Of a stretch of 64,000 nucleotides of DNA, positions 1-11,997 are shown in pieces. Origin of the DNA: Paramecium sonneborni (Eukaryota > Ciliophora > Oligohymenophorea > Peniculida > Parameciidae). Below the pieces are notes generated by a model. It saw only the letters and a list, made by a program, of their open reading frames with translations. It ran no database searches and was not told where the DNA came from. The stretch spans positions 402,252-466,251 of the forward strand of contig CAJJDN010000040.1 in the NCBI GenBank assembly GCA_905182985.1, read 5' to 3'. The translations under genes and the position numbers were made by a program. Positions within the stretch are counted from its first letter, which is position 1. Each line of letters opens with the position of its first letter.

Positions 1-212
1 CCAGAAACAATGACTGTAATTGATAAATATGGTAATTTATTGATAAAACTTGTCCTGCTTAAATGACGTATTTACATTTGGAAATGCTTAAAAATATTCA
101 ATATTCTAATAAAAATATTATAGAATTGGCAGATAAAAATTAAAAGTAGAATATATGGAAAAAGCTTAGATAATTTGATATAATTTGTTTATTTTTTAAT
201 CTTTATAATTAT
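1..212 (+). other. Window-edge stretch, possible 3' end of a gene
   Basis: Frame 1 is open from the window edge to a TGA at 64-66. A second frame with protein-like composition is open from about 24 through 200 (residues such as MTYLHLEMLKNIQ). No GT...AG intron that joins the two frames is visible. This may be the tail of a gene that begins outside the window, but neither strand gives a recognisable protein, so no product is assigned. Confidence 0.25.
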
Positions 213-857
213 TCATAATGTTGTAAAGACCTCTTCAAATTTATATTTCTTAAATAAGTTTAAAATTGGTTTAAACTTTTCATCTTTGTATGATTATAAT
301 AATTCATATAAAACTGATTGTGAATTATCAATCACCACTCCCTATTATGCTAATCTTTAATAACATGTTGATCTATATAAAGGTTTATTACTTGATGTTC
401 CATCTGTTAAGATATGAACTTAATAGCCTAATATATATCTTATATTTACTACCATTTCTAACTAAATCCAAACAAGTTTGCTGAACACATACATGTGCTT
501 CCCATCCATAGATAACTACTTGGTTCTTTTCAGGGTATTATTATAGAACTCTCTTTCCATCCTCATTGTACATTGAAAATGTGTGTTTCTCATAATAATG
601 ACTTAATGGAGAAATAGTTGCTTTAACTTCGGGGATTGTTGATCCAAAAGCTTTTACATTTTATTCTGTATAAACAACTGGTATATTTAATATGCCTGCT
701 GCCTATAATTTTATGAACAAGGTCATACTTCGTTCATTAATTAAGCACATTAAATTGTTTATCCTGGATTATACATGTGTTTCGGGTTATTAAAGACAGT
801 TTATATATCACAGTTGAAAAAGAGCACTCTATTTCGTAATAATTAACAAATCTTCAT
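213..857 (-). CDS. Isochorismatase-domain hydrolase (ISOC1/ISOC2-like)
   Basis: The protein reads as a cysteine-hydrolase of the isochorismatase family. The N-terminus from ATG 857 gives MKICQLLRNRVLFFNCDIQT, with the family's aspartate in the CD-I-Q motif. Next comes an alpha/beta core with IPVVYTEQ and FGSTIPEV, then the signature VVIYGWEAHVCVQQT that holds the catalytic cysteine, and finally VHILTDGTSS. A 25-nt intron (428-452) joins RNG to YQVHIL. The stop is TGA at 213-215. Between the N-terminal exon and the core the frame slips by one base near the TTT run at 758-760, and no sensible intron repairs it, so there is a sequencing error or a real frameshift there. Animal ISOC proteins are soluble and their substrate is poorly known; the substrate here cannot be told. 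Confidence 0.85.
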
Positions 858-956
858 AAATATGATATTAATTTTTATAATAATAATTCATCATTAACTT
901 GAAAATATATTTTTAAATTGATATATTTTTTTATTTAAAAAACTTCTTTAAAATTT

Positions 957-2689
957 TCATCTTTTGAAGTTTAAATTAAATGTATAAATTACATATATAA
1001 AAGTCCTTTTATAAACAGACCATCTAAAAATTTACTTTAATATTATATTTTAGTATTTCTAATCCTTTATCAAATTGCATAGTTAAAGTGAATTTTCCCT
1101 TAAAAATTACTATAGAAAAATCTTCTTTAATTATTATGCTGTTTTTCCAAGAATCTTTGAATTTTATTATGATAAAATTATAGCAATTACATCTATTTTA
1201 GCAAATTCATCAAACATGCATATTATATGACTTATAAACAAGATAATCTATTAAATTTGATTATTTATCAATATTTCTTGAAAGCATTCATCAAAAGAAA
1301 ACTTTTAAAATTGTTAATCAAGCTTATATAAATCCTTGATCAAAACTATGTATAGAGAGACCAGTATAAATTTAACATAAATCTTAATAAAGTATAATTT
1401 AAATTTATAAAAGATTAAGCACACTATATGATATCTACCACATTTTAAAATTATATACATTCATTGTTTAATTTAATTAATCTTTATTTGTTCATATTAT
1501 CCTTGTATATTTTCGATTTCTTCCCATTTTTTTTTTCAAAAAAAAACATTTGTTACAAAGTTTCCTCTGTAAATTCAATCATTCTTAAATTGTTTATTTA
1601 ATTATTATAATGCTAAACTATTCTATATATTTTATCATCTCTCTGGTTATCTAACTCCAATAAAGCGTCTTCATATAGTGATTCTTGATAATCTTCAGTA
1701 TCAGCTAATGACTAAGACTCACTAATAAGGTTTGTCATATAAATACCACAGCTCTATGATTTTGCAATTTATTTTTTGAAATTTCTTTTTTGAATTCTTT
1801 TTTCTTTTATTTTCTAACTTTATAAATCTATGTCTTTTTTATAAAGGATAATAAGCTTTTATTGTTCTTCTTTTGAGTTTTAGATAAATTGTTAAACCTA
1901 TCTACTTTTGTGTTTAATCTCACCATCATCATTAGGATCTGTTTTACAACGATCAGAGAAATGAGACATAAATTTAATTTAATTATTTAATATATATTAT
2001 CCAGTAGTCCTTAGAACAAGAACCAGAGATTTATGATTGTCTTTATCTGACTTCTCATTCTTTAAACTCTTCAGTTTAATGTCTAAAATGCATATCCTAC
2101 TAAATTATATATATTTTTCAGCTAGTTCATCTTTTAATTTCAATTAATTAAATATTCATGATTATAATTATAAGATTTTATTTTGAAGCTATAAAATTCG
2201 ATAATTCCAAGGTTTCATCTGTGAAAATAATATTAATTTTAAAAGTACTCTAAAATATCTATTATTTTTAATTGTTCAACAAATAACTAAACCACAAAAA
2301 CTTTCTAATTAATAAAGTAGAATCCTTTTCCTATTCCTAATTTTAGATCTTAAAGTAGATTCCTGGTAGAAGACAATTTTATATTGCTAATACATTCTAT
2401 TTAATTTTTTTATTAAACAATTATTATTCATTAATTCGTATATAGATTAATATAACCTAAATATTTTTAATGGTAGTATTCATAAGTAACTTCATTAAAG
2501 TAATAATAATCTTTTAAATAAGAATATATTTTAATGATTTGAATTTGATGTTTGGTAAATTGGATAAATGTATCAAATAAAGTTCCTTTCTTGTTTGTAT
2601 ATTGGAATAAAATGTCTAGAATCTGTTTAATTAATTGATTTTCTGTTTTAGCAATCAATAAATAAAGAGAAAGAATTACAAATAATCAT
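957..2689 (-). CDS. Unrecognised protein with one internal frame slip
   Basis: A long minus-strand coding stretch runs from an ATG at 2689 to TGA at 957. The first exon is only a few codons; a 37-nt intron then joins it to NQLIKQILDILFQ. A second, 34-nt intron follows near 2458-2491. The frame is then open to about 2135, where one extra base in a run of four T (plus strand) moves the reading into the frame of DELAEKYIQFSRICILDIKL, which continues without break to the end. Restoring one base there gives a protein of about 550 residues, rich in Lys, Asn and Gln with no transmembrane pattern. I do not recognise the family. The break could be a sequencing error or true decay. Confidence 0.55.
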
Positions 2690-2899
2690 ATTTGTATATA
2701 TTGGAAATTAAATTTAAATGAAAACTTGTACTAAATGATTTGATTCTAAATTTGATTTTTAGCAAAATTATTGAATAGAGTTCAACTAATTGTAAAATGA
2801 GTCAGTTATAATTGTTTATCTTTTGTGTGTAATTGTATGAGTTTATCTTGTATATTAGTGATTAAATTCATTAAAAAAAGATTTTTATTTTAATTTAAA
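2690..2899. promoter_or_regulatory. Divergent intergenic region upstream of eL24
   Basis: This stretch of about 210 bp lies between the divergent starts at 2689 (-) and 2900 (+). It is very A+T rich and shows no open frame, so it must contain the promoters of both genes. No specific element can be identified. Confidence 0.4.
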
Positions 2900-3445
2900 A
2901 TGGTTATCAAGACTGATTTGTGTTCTTTTAGTGAATGGCGTATTTATCCTGGACATGGACGTAGATTCGTGGCTAAGGATGGTAGATTATTTTACTATTT
3001 GAATCAAAAGAGTAGAGCATTTTCTGCTAGAAAAGTACAATAAGCATTTTAAATTAAAGATTAAAAGCCAAGAAATTTAATGGACTGTTGCATGGAGAAG
3101 ATTAAATAAGAAAATTAAAACAGATGAAGGAGCAAAAAAAAGAAGAATTAGAAATCTTAAAGTCTAAAGAGCTATTGTTGGTATCTCATTAGAAGAAATT
3201 AGAAGAAGAAGAAAGGAAGATGAAAGTAAATTGTGATTTTTATTTTTCTTTAAATAGAAACAAGAAAAGCTTAAGCTGAATAAGCCGCAAGAGAAATCAA
3301 GGATAGAAAACAAAAATAAATTGAGAATTAGAAGTCATAAAGAAAAGGTGTAACTACAACTCAAAAAGCTGCCTAAAAAGCTGAAACTAAAGCAGCATAA
3401 AAGGCTGCAGCTAAAGGAGCAGGTAAACCAAAAGGAAAGAAATGA
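2900..3445 (+). CDS. RPL24: 60S ribosomal protein eL24
   Basis: This is a structural protein of the large ribosomal subunit. It starts MVIKTDLCSFSEWRIYPGHG, with the family's C-S-F and YPGHGR motifs, followed by DGRLFYYLNQKSRAF. A 25-nt intron (3035-3059) leads into IQWTVAWRRLNKK, the conserved W-T-V core. A 32-nt intron (3226-3257) precedes an alanine/lysine-rich tail ending GKPKGKK. The predicted length is 162 residues, normal for eukaryotic eL24. A 33-nt alternative for the first intron was rejected because it leaves the W-T-V block out of frame; only the 25-nt choice joins both conserved halves. The TGA at 3443 lies just 11 bp before the next gene's ATG. Confidence 0.96.
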
Positions 3446-3456
3446 TAAATTATTAA

Positions 3457-4829
3457 ATGTACATTAATAATACAATATAAACTGCCTCATTTTGGAAAAT
3501 CTATAGAGAATTACAAAGGGATATTTAACCTATATTAAATAGTATATCTCCATGTTAAAGGAATAAAGCAAGGTCATTTGATCTTATTTCATAAAGTATG
3601 TTAATGGAAGAAATTAAAATCACACCCATCATGAAATTAAGAAAAATTATTAAATCTCCAAATATTCTAACATAATTCGGAATTCCATATAAAAGAGTTT
3701 CTAAAGTTGAAAGAGCAGATATTTTACAAATTCTATCATAAAGAAGTCTTGATATAAATGATTCAAATATTTAGCCAAAAGGTTAAATTAGAAGGTTCAC
3801 TTATCATGAATTTTTAGGATAAAAATAGAAACGATTAAATCATTTAGTACCTCATACTTAAGTTTATTAACATTCTCATGAAGCTGTGATTGTAAAGAAA
3901 AAGAAAATCAATAGATTGAAAAATTAATACAGTATAATATGATAAAATTAGAATTCTAATAGAGATCCAGACAACGCAAAATATTTGCAAATAAAAAAAG
4001 TAAAAGTTGCCCACTTAAAAGAGAACCTAAAATAATACATAAGAAAAAAAAAACCATAGCAGATTAAATTTATTAAGGACCAATTCTTCCTATTGATTTT
4101 GAACTTTAAAGGAAAATAGCTTTATTATGTTTTAAAAAAAGAAATAAATTATTGGTTTTAAGAAAAAAAACATATATCCAAGATAATAAAACATTATTTG
4201 TACCAAAAGATAAATTATTAAATTTTTAAGAAAATCTTCAAAAGAATTATATATAGAAAGAAGAGCCTTTTGAAACTTCAGGTGAATCTTCACCTTTACC
4301 CAACAAAATATTATAGTTTTAACAAACTATAAATTTAAAATCCAAAACTTCAATTCCACAAAAACCATCCTTAACTCCAAGATACAATAATAAAAATAAT
4401 AATTTTAATAATGAATATTCAACTTTACATAGAAAAACTTCGTTTAATATTATCAATAAATATCTTTAAGAAAAATAGATTAGAAATAAATTTTGTTTCT
4501 CTCCTTAAAACTAATAAATTCAATCACCAACATTAAAAGAAATTAATTTATATTTTTTATCATCTAAGAGAAATACTTAAAATACTTCAAAACAATCATA
4601 ATATACATAATAGAGTTAATTAAGATCTTAAATTTCCATTCATACTTCAAGATCTAATGGAATAAAAGATATTGATGATTTACAATATAATAAATCAAAC
4701 AAACATTTTGATTATACAAAACTATCTTAAAACACTTCAACCACTCATATAAAAACTTCATCATAAAAAAAAAAAGAATTTAAAACCAAATAATCTTATT
4801 TTTTAAAATTAAAACCATATTATTAGTGA
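3457..4829 (+). CDS. Unrecognised low-complexity basic protein
   Basis: The frame opens at ATG 3457 and runs to TGA 4827-4829 with one 20-nt intron (3932-3951). The N-terminal third (FWKIYRELQRDIQP...) is ordinary. The C-terminal two thirds are rich in Lys, Asn, Ser, Thr and Gln, look disordered, and include Ser-Thr-Gln stretches. No enzyme motif or membrane segment is visible. The start is only 11 bp after the eL24 stop, so a later Met at 3598 is possible. The last 113 bp are repeated after the N at 5783 as part of an assembly duplication; that copy is not a second gene. Confidence 0.65.
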
Positions 4830-6849
4830 AAAATTAAATGTTTATATTTGATATCTATATGAATTTTTCAATAATTTAACTTTATCTAATCATTTCTTGC
4901 CCAAAAATCAGGTTAGCTTATTAAATTCATTGCTTTCTCAATTGATAATAATTGATTATTATATTCTTGAGTTAATTTAGCTTTCCATTTTTCTTCAATC
5001 TAATTTCCATTATTGATATATTCTTTTTCCTTTTTATAAAACTATTAATCTTTTTTATTTGATTCAATATCATCTTTAATTTATCTTATTTTCTCTTCTG
5101 CAACTGATAAATTATATATCAATTCTGCAATATCCCTCTTGAAAATTAAAAGTTCCCCATCTAATTAATGCTTTTAATCTTCATATTCTTTTTATTATTC
5201 AGCATCATATGCGATATCTGAATTTTTATGATCAACAAATTGTTTTCTTAAATTATTAAAAGCTTCTAGAATCTAAAATTAATAATGAATTTATATTATA
5301 CATATTTTTGAACTCTTGTATCTGTATAATTAGCTGATTCTGTTGTTTCTAATAATTCTTTCATATCTATTCCACCTATTAACATAGTAGCAGCAAATAT
5401 TTTTCTTGTAATAATTTTAATTCTATCGACTTAAATAAATTATTCATTTGCAAAAATCCCTTAAAGTAAAGCTATACACATATCGACTTGTGCAACCATA
5501 TGTTCATATTATGATACTAGAATCAATATATTGATTACAAGTGTCTAAAAACTTTTCATTTTGCTTTTATCTTGTGAATGTCAAATATTCTAATTGTTTT
5601 CTATTTTCTTTTACATTCTAATCTAAATTTTCCAATCTTTTATTAATATTCAAAATGTAATCGTGCATCTGAGAATCTAAATAATCTATATTTCTTGCAA
5701 TAAATGTAACTGTTTCATCTATTCCTAAATCTAATTTTTCATTTTTGCTAAAATAAACATCAATTGCTTTATCACTAGCAAANCAAAACTATCTTAAAAC
5801 ACTTCAACCACTCATATAAAAACTTCATCATAAAAAAAAAAAGAATTTAAAACCAAATAATCTTATTTTTTAAAATTAAAACCATATTATTAGTGAAAAA
5901 TTAAATGTTTATATTTGATATCTATATGAATTTTTCAATAATTTAACTTTATCTAATCATTTCTTGCCCAAAAATCAGGTTAGCTTATTAAATTCATTGC
6001 TTTCTCAATTGATAATAATTGATTATTATATTCTTGAGTTAATTTAGCTTTCCATTTTTCTTCAATCTAATTTCCATTATTGATATATTCTTTTTCCTTT
6101 TTATAAAACTATTAATCTTTTTTATTTGATTCAATATCATCTTTAATTTATCTTATTTTCTCTTCTGCAACTGATAAATTATATATCAATTCTGCAATAT
6201 CCCTCTTGAAAATTAAAAGTTCCCCATCTAATTAATGCTTTTAATCTTCATATTCTTTTTATTATTCAGCATCATATGCGATATCTGAATTTTTATGATC
6301 AACAAATTGTTTTCTTAAATTATTAAAAGCTTCTAGAATCTAAAATTAATAATGAATTTATATTATACATATTTTTGAACTCTTGTATCTGTATAATTAG
6401 CTGATTCTGTTGTTTCTAATAATTCTTTCATATCTATTCCACCTATTAACATAGTAGCAGCAAATATTTTTCTTGTAATAATTTTAATTCTATCGACTTA
6501 AATAAATTATTCATTTGCAAAAATCCCTTAAAGTAAAGCTATACACATATCGACTTGTGCAACCATATGTTCATATTATGATACTAGAATCAATATATTG
6601 ATTACAAGTGTCTAAAAACTTTTCATTTTGCTTTTATCTTGTGAATGTCAAATATTCTAATTGTTTTCTATTTTCTTTTACATTCTAATCTAAATTTTCC
6701 AATCTTTTATTAATATTCAAAATGTAATCGTGCATCTGAGAATCTAAATAATCTATATTTCTTGCAATAAATGTAACTGTTTCATCTATTCCTAAATCTA
6801 ATTTTTCATTTTTGCTAAAATAAACATCAATTGCTTTATCACTAGCAAA
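4717..6849. repeat. Direct duplication around an N (assembly join 1)
   Basis: Bases 4717-5782 (1,066 bp) reappear at 5784-6849, separated only by the N at 5783. Every place compared is identical, including coding and non-coding parts. The repeat boundaries ignore gene boundaries. This is what results when two overlapping contig ends are placed side by side instead of merged. The true locus probably contains the segment once. Confidence 0.9.
4868..5782 (-). pseudogene. Truncated duplicate of the trichocyst-matrix-like gene
   Basis: This is the 3' part of the gene described at 5935-7134, repeated at an offset of 1,067 bp and cut off at the N (5783) where the exon would continue into the N-terminal coding part. 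It has the same stop and the same coiled-coil C-terminus. It is best treated as an assembly artefact, not a real second locus. Confidence 0.85.
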
Positions 6850-7134
6850 TTCATGATCATGTTTCAAATCCTTTACTTATTCTGTCTAATAAATTTTAAT
6901 AACTATATCTATACCACTGAATTTAAAACATCAGCTAATTCTTTTAAAGCTGAGTCACCTGAAAAGGCTAATTAACTTAAACTCCATGCAATCTTACCCC
7001 AACTTGTTTTCTTATCTATTTCATTATTATCTATTTACTTTCAGTTCTTCCACTCCATCCTATCTACTAATATTAACACAATTTATAGTGCACAATAGCA
7101 ATATAAGAACAAGTTCCGTTTTTTGAGTTTTCAT
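5935..7134 (-). CDS. Trichocyst matrix protein-like secretory granule protein
   Basis: The start at ATG 7134 gives a clear signal peptide (TELVLILLLCTINCVN). Next is a mature start of the type SWGKIAWSLSQLAFSGDSAL, then a long helical region rich in Lys, Glu, Gln and Asp: HDHEFASDKAIDVYF, IKDDIESNKKD and others. This pattern of signal peptide, short hydrophobic tryptophan motif and two coiled-coil blocks is typical of Paramecium trichocyst matrix proteins and Tetrahymena Grl proteins. Those are cleaved and packed as crystals in exocytotic granules. At least two introns are needed; the one after TCAGTG (29 nt) is convincing, while the first (about 37 nt) is less sure. The family call rests on architecture and motif likeness only. 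Confidence 0.6.
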
Positions 7135-7472
7135 AAAATTATAATTATTCTTAACAAATTAATATTGATACTAAAATTCTTTATACCTAATATGTATTTA
7201 ATATATTATTTATATATTATTTATTCAATCACTATTTTATTAACCAATTCTTAAATCAAATGAAAAAAAAATAATCAGCTTTGATGTATCAAAGTTATTC
7301 AATTTATTTCACTTTTTCATTTTTTCTTTATATTATTATTGTCTAGAAAACAACCCTTTAAATTCTCATATACAATTTTTTTTAATTCTTTAATTAATTC
7401 AGATTAAGAATCTAGTCCTTGATCATTTAAAATTTAATAATTAGTATAGCAATTTTACTTTTGGAACTAAAT
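7135..7472. other. Divergent intergenic region, nothing recognisable
   Basis: About 340 bp lie between the minus-strand granule protein start and the plus-strand RNA-ligase-like start. The stretch is A+T rich with poly-T and poly-A runs and TGA in all plus frames. It probably holds both promoters; I see no RNA gene or repeat. Confidence 0.5.
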
Positions 7473-9037
7473 ATGTATAACAAAAAAAATGAGATACCAC
7501 TTTAGAAATAGCAATCATTACCAAATTTTAATCTAAAACAAAATCAAGAAGTACAATCATTTATAATCAATTATAGGAAGAAATCGATTTACAAAAATTA
7601 ATTACATATTCAAGAAAATCAAATAATACTCTATTTTTAAAAGAGTATTACTTGACTTAAGAAAAAGCTTACTACTTTATTATTAGAATTAAATTAAGAG
7701 GAAAGGATGAATAAAAGTTATTTGAAACAAATCCAGATTTAATATTCGTGTTAAGAAGAGGACTTACAATCTTAAATTTGAATAATAGTTACACTATTTT
7801 AAGAAAAGGACTTCCAAAATTTTATGATTTGTATTTAGAAATATTAATATAGAGGTGACTTTTGGAGAGAAAATGCATAAAATGAAAATTAGTTTTTATA
7901 TAAAAACTAATTACATTAGGCTTATCAGTCATTAAAATTAAGTATTCCTGTAACTATTGTTTAATAATAATAAGAGAATGGAGAAAATTTTTAAATTTCT
8001 TTTTCTTCAATTTTATAAACATGGATTATTTCATCAAAAAATGTCTCTATATTTTGTAGGAACTATGAAGATTATTTATTAAATTGCCCTAATAAGGATA
8101 TTGATTGTCCAGAAAGATTACCTTGGTAGATTGCTAAAATTTGGTTCTCTGATATGATTGATAGAAATGGAGAATAATTATAATAAGATTTAACAGATTT
8201 TACATTGTTGGGTGAATTTGTTCATAATCCTTTTTTTATTCACATTATTGAATACTAATAACCAGCCTTAATATTTTTTGCATTAATCAATAATCATGTA
8301 ATCATCTATTATTTTTTTAAGTAAAGGAATTTTTGTTGTCATACAATATAAGCAGAACATTTGGCTAATAAACATAATCTCCATTTTGTGAAGACTAAAT
8401 ATATGTAAGCAAATAAATAAATTATATTGGATAATCATTTATCAAGAATTTATGATAATATAAAACAAAGTCCTATGTCTATATCAGGAGAAGGTGTAGT
8501 AATTTATTTGTTTAATGAATTTGAATGTTTGTCAATTAGTAAAATAAAAACTATAGAATGTATTTGATAAATATATGTGAGATGAATAGCATAAATTATT
8601 TAGAACAAAATTGACCACATTAATTTAATACTATTAAGAAACTCAATTAAGTTATGCAGATGTATACTAATAAGAGGCTAATGATTTGAATTAATATGAT
8701 GATAGAGAGATCACTAGATTTATTGAATTGAATACTCACATATTGTTGAGTTTGCAATAGTAAAGATTTTATTTATTTTAGCTATCTAATAAATATTAAA
8801 TAGAAAGATATTATTTATTAAGAATAAATTTATAAATTTTGTTCAAAATACTATATGTAGTTTTATACTCAGATAGTAGAATTAACAAAATCCCATAATG
8901 TAAAAAATTATGAATTAGACAATATATTCAAATACTTTGACTAATTGGAAAATATTTAGGCGTATCAAAATTAAGATTAATAAAAAAAAAATGAGATCTA
9001 AATAGAAAAGAATTTAAATGAATTAATGTAAAATTGA
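7473..9037 (+). CDS. RNA ligase-like nucleotidyltransferase, motif I altered
   Basis: The protein has the order of a T4-type RNA ligase domain: a leading LPKFYDLGDFW block, then IPVTIV followed by motif I, then TWIISSKNVSIF, later FTLLGEFVHNPFF (motif III/IIIa-like) and GEGVVIYLFNEF (motif IV, EGVV). Members join RNA ends through a lysyl-AMP formed at K-x-(D/N)-G. Here the expected lysine codon (7971-7973) is TAA, giving Q-E-N-G. Introns of 20-30 nt are needed near 7546, 7831, 8560 and 8763; all keep the frame. The C-terminal part, after about residue 330, is helical and unassigned. The stop at 9035-9037 is 14 bp from the convergent kinase gene. The family is fairly sure; activity is doubtful if the Q is real. 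Confidence 0.7.
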
Positions 9038-9051
9038 TAGAAATATTTAAT

Positions 9052-10282
9052 TCAAAACATTTATTTTTCTAGTTATATAAGTTATTCTATGTCTTTTATA
9101 GTTTTTTCAGTCAAATCGTTATTAAAATCTAAATTGTTATTTTCCTAAAATATTATATTTAAATTATTTACAATTTATTAAATATAATCCAATAATTTTG
9201 ATAATCCTAATTAGTTCTCAAGACTTATTCTTAATTCTTCAAGTTTGCATGCAGTAAAATGACCTTGTGCGTTACTTTTTGTCTATTAAGTATAAAATGT
9301 ATATTTTTCTAAATATTTTTTTGCCCCATTAAGTAAAATTTCCTACTATAATAAATCGTTTATATTAAATCTTTTAGTTGGATCAACTACTAATAATTAA
9401 GTAACTAGTTTTTTGAGCTCTTCTGAATAATGCTTCGGAATTGGTGGATATTATCCCCTTAAAATCTTAATTCCTAATCCTTCAATAGCTATGAGTAAAA
9501 TCTTGTTTTCAAATACTTTTAGCATCAAATGCATGTCTTAATGCAATCATTTCATACAAAACACATCCTAAACTCCACATATCGGATTTCTGATTATAAG
9601 GTTTAGATTGAAAAGCCTCTGGACTTATGTAATAAGGAGTTCCAATAGAAGTTTTACATAATTATTCTTTACATTCTATTTCCTTAGCAATTCCAAAATC
9701 TCCTAACTTGATAAAATTATCTTTTGTTATGAAAATGTTCTGAGTTTTAATATCTCTATGTATGATATTTTAATCATGTAGATATTTAACAGCCAAACAT
9801 AATTGTGTAAACCAATCAACTATAAGGGTTTCATTTAAATATTCATTATTCTATTTATATTCAAGTAAGGTTTGTTCCAAATTTCCTTTTTCAGCATATT
9901 CCATTACAATACATAAATTTGAACTTATTTATAAAAAATTACAAATTACATGTTTTCAAAAAATGACTCATAATATTTAATTATACTAGGATGCTTTAAA
10001 TCTTTCATAATCTTGGCTTCACATATTGCATTCTCTTTTTATTTATTATTCATATTAGAAGTATCGATAATCTATATAAATTAATAAACACTAAACCTTA
10101 ATGATGCATTATAGTTTTGTATTTTATTAAATAGCCAAATATGCAGCTCCATAACTACCTCTACCTTTCACTTCTAATTTTTGATAATTATTAATAGTAT
10201 CATTAAATTCATTTTATTATTTTTACTAGGCTTCCTCTACGATTGAAAGAGTGCAATTACTCCAAGAATTTATTTAATCCAT
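9052..10282 (-). CDS. NEK (NIMA-related) serine/threonine kinase
   Basis: A complete kinase domain is visible: glycine loop [11 protein letters not shown], beta-3 lysine in CIIKIID, alpha-C glutamate in [20 protein letters not shown], catalytic loop [19 protein letters not shown], and the NEK-type activation segment end [11 protein letters not shown]. It continues with [13 protein letters not shown] and the DPTKR block of subdomain XI. The start [18 protein letters not shown] is at ATG 10282. Short introns (25 and 28 nt) lie after CIIK and after FDAK. A C-terminal coiled-coil tail of about 70 residues ends at TGA 9052. NEK kinases control cilium length and basal bodies, and ciliates have many; which subgroup this belongs to cannot be told. 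Confidence 0.9.
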
Positions 10283-10591
10283 TTAATTAATTATAGAATT
10301 TATCAATATTTTTTAAAGTTTTCATTGTATCGTAATTTAAACTCAAAGTAAAACTGTTTATGATATAATCGAAAGATTGGTATTAATATTATTAAAAAAT
10401 TAATGTAGCAACTAAGTTATTTAAATATGTAATAAAATAAATTTTAGTAAATCAAAATTAACACTTCCCTTGTTGTTGATGTCCACTTGATATCTCACTA
10501 AATTCTTAAGCAAATTTTAGGATCATGTGATCGATTATTATAGGATCATTATATAATCAACTCAATTCCTACTTATACAGCATTCACAACA
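10283..10591. other. Divergent intergenic region, nothing recognisable
   Basis: Some 310 bp separate the NEK start (minus) from the next plus-strand start. The sequence is A+T rich with stops in all frames. A GATC-rich patch near 10510-10555 is the only texture. No feature is assigned. Confidence 0.4.
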
Positions 10592-11813
10592 ATGGTACTT
10601 TTGAACAATTTAATTAAACATCATCTTGATATTCCATAAGAGATGAAGGCTAGTCAAGATACAGAGCCTCTTCCTCCATAAAAAGATTCATATTCAGGAG
10701 TAATTCATATTAATACTTAAAAAAAAGAATTAGAAAATATTTCTGAGAACTAAAATACAAGATCAACTAAATTTTTAAGATAATCAACTAATAAATTTAA
10801 ATCTAATTCACTTAGTATCGTTAGTGTTGTAGTTATGAATAAATCAACATAAAAAAAAAATACTACTAAAAAATAAAGTATTGAAGTTGTAAAACTCCAA
10901 GAACCAGATTAATAGATTGATGAAAAAGAATAATATTATAGATATCAGCATGAAATAAAATGCAAAATGCTTGAATAAATAGCTAAGTAAATATATTAGT
11001 GATATATTTAGAAATGAAAAAAAACAAGAAGAAGATAGGTTAAAATAGAAAAATCAATTAGAATCAATAAACAAATTATAGAACACTAATAATTGTGGAT
11101 ATGATTATGATGGATCAATTTTACCTTATAACAAACCATTTATGAAAGTTAAACTATATCATTTACAATCCAAAATTTTAAAAAAGAAATAGGATAAGAA
11201 GAAATAAGATACAAAAAATCCTATTGAAAGCATATATATAAGAAATTTAACAAAAATAGATTTCCATTAGACTGGTTAATAAAAATTTGAAGATGATCTT
11301 AAACAAAGCTAAATTAATAAAGTGGAACCTATTATAGGCAGAAATTTGAATGGATTTAGTTAGATTTAAAAACTTGACATATTGAGAACTGATTCTTCAT
11401 TAAGAATGACAAAAAAATAATATGAAGAAACATCAGAAATAGTTTTTACAGAATCTTATGTTAATTTGCATAAATAACATAATGAATTTGAGAGTAGTAT
11501 TCCTAGTAATAAATTTGAAAAATTGAATAATTATAAAGTTAAAATTGGATCTTAAAGAGAAGGACAAATAAAATATCAACAGTAATAAAATTATTAATTT
11601 CTTTTAACTGAACCAGATGTTGATAGGGAAATTAATTTTGAGAGTGATAAAGAGAGTTAAAAAAAATAAATAAAAAAGAGCTAAAATAAATAATAAAATG
11701 CATAATAATTAGTTTCTTTTGAAAATCTTCAAGGAAAATTGCCCACTTTAAGAAAATCATAAAAAAATAAGAGATGTGAGAAAATGAAAAGATCATATAC
11801 CTAACATAGTTGA
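10592..11813 (+). CDS. Unrecognised Lys/Gln/Asn-rich protein
   Basis: The frame starts at ATG 10592 (MVLLNNLIKHHLDIPQEMKA) and runs to TGA 11811-11813 with a single 25-nt intron near 10984. The N-terminus holds a short proline patch (TEPLPPQK). The middle is a charged helical stretch, and the tail has alternating Lys and Gln blocks. No catalytic motif, signal peptide or membrane segment is visible. It could be a cytoskeletal or basal-body component, but nothing in the sequence proves that. Confidence 0.65.
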
Positions 11814-11997
11814 ATTAATGATTTTTTTAGTGTGATATTTTTTTAATTATTTCTAAAAGTTTATAAGTTAAAAACTTTGTTAATAAATAAAAAGATGGTT
11901 TGAAAATAATTATTTAAAGTTTGATGTGATTTTATATGAGTAATATAATCAAGTCAAAAATTTAGGGATATCTAATTATTGTAAATTAAAAATAATA

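Noticed and set aside
290..484. Plus-strand open frame of about 64 residues
   Set aside because: It is antisense to the isochorismatase coding exon.
2156..2158. Real stop with a second gene starting downstream
   Set aside because: The downstream coding frame continues the upstream one if a single base is dropped, and no start codon fits between them.
3035..3067. 33-nt intron in eL24
   Set aside because: It keeps the frame but leaves the conserved W-T-V block unreadable; the 25-nt version restores it.
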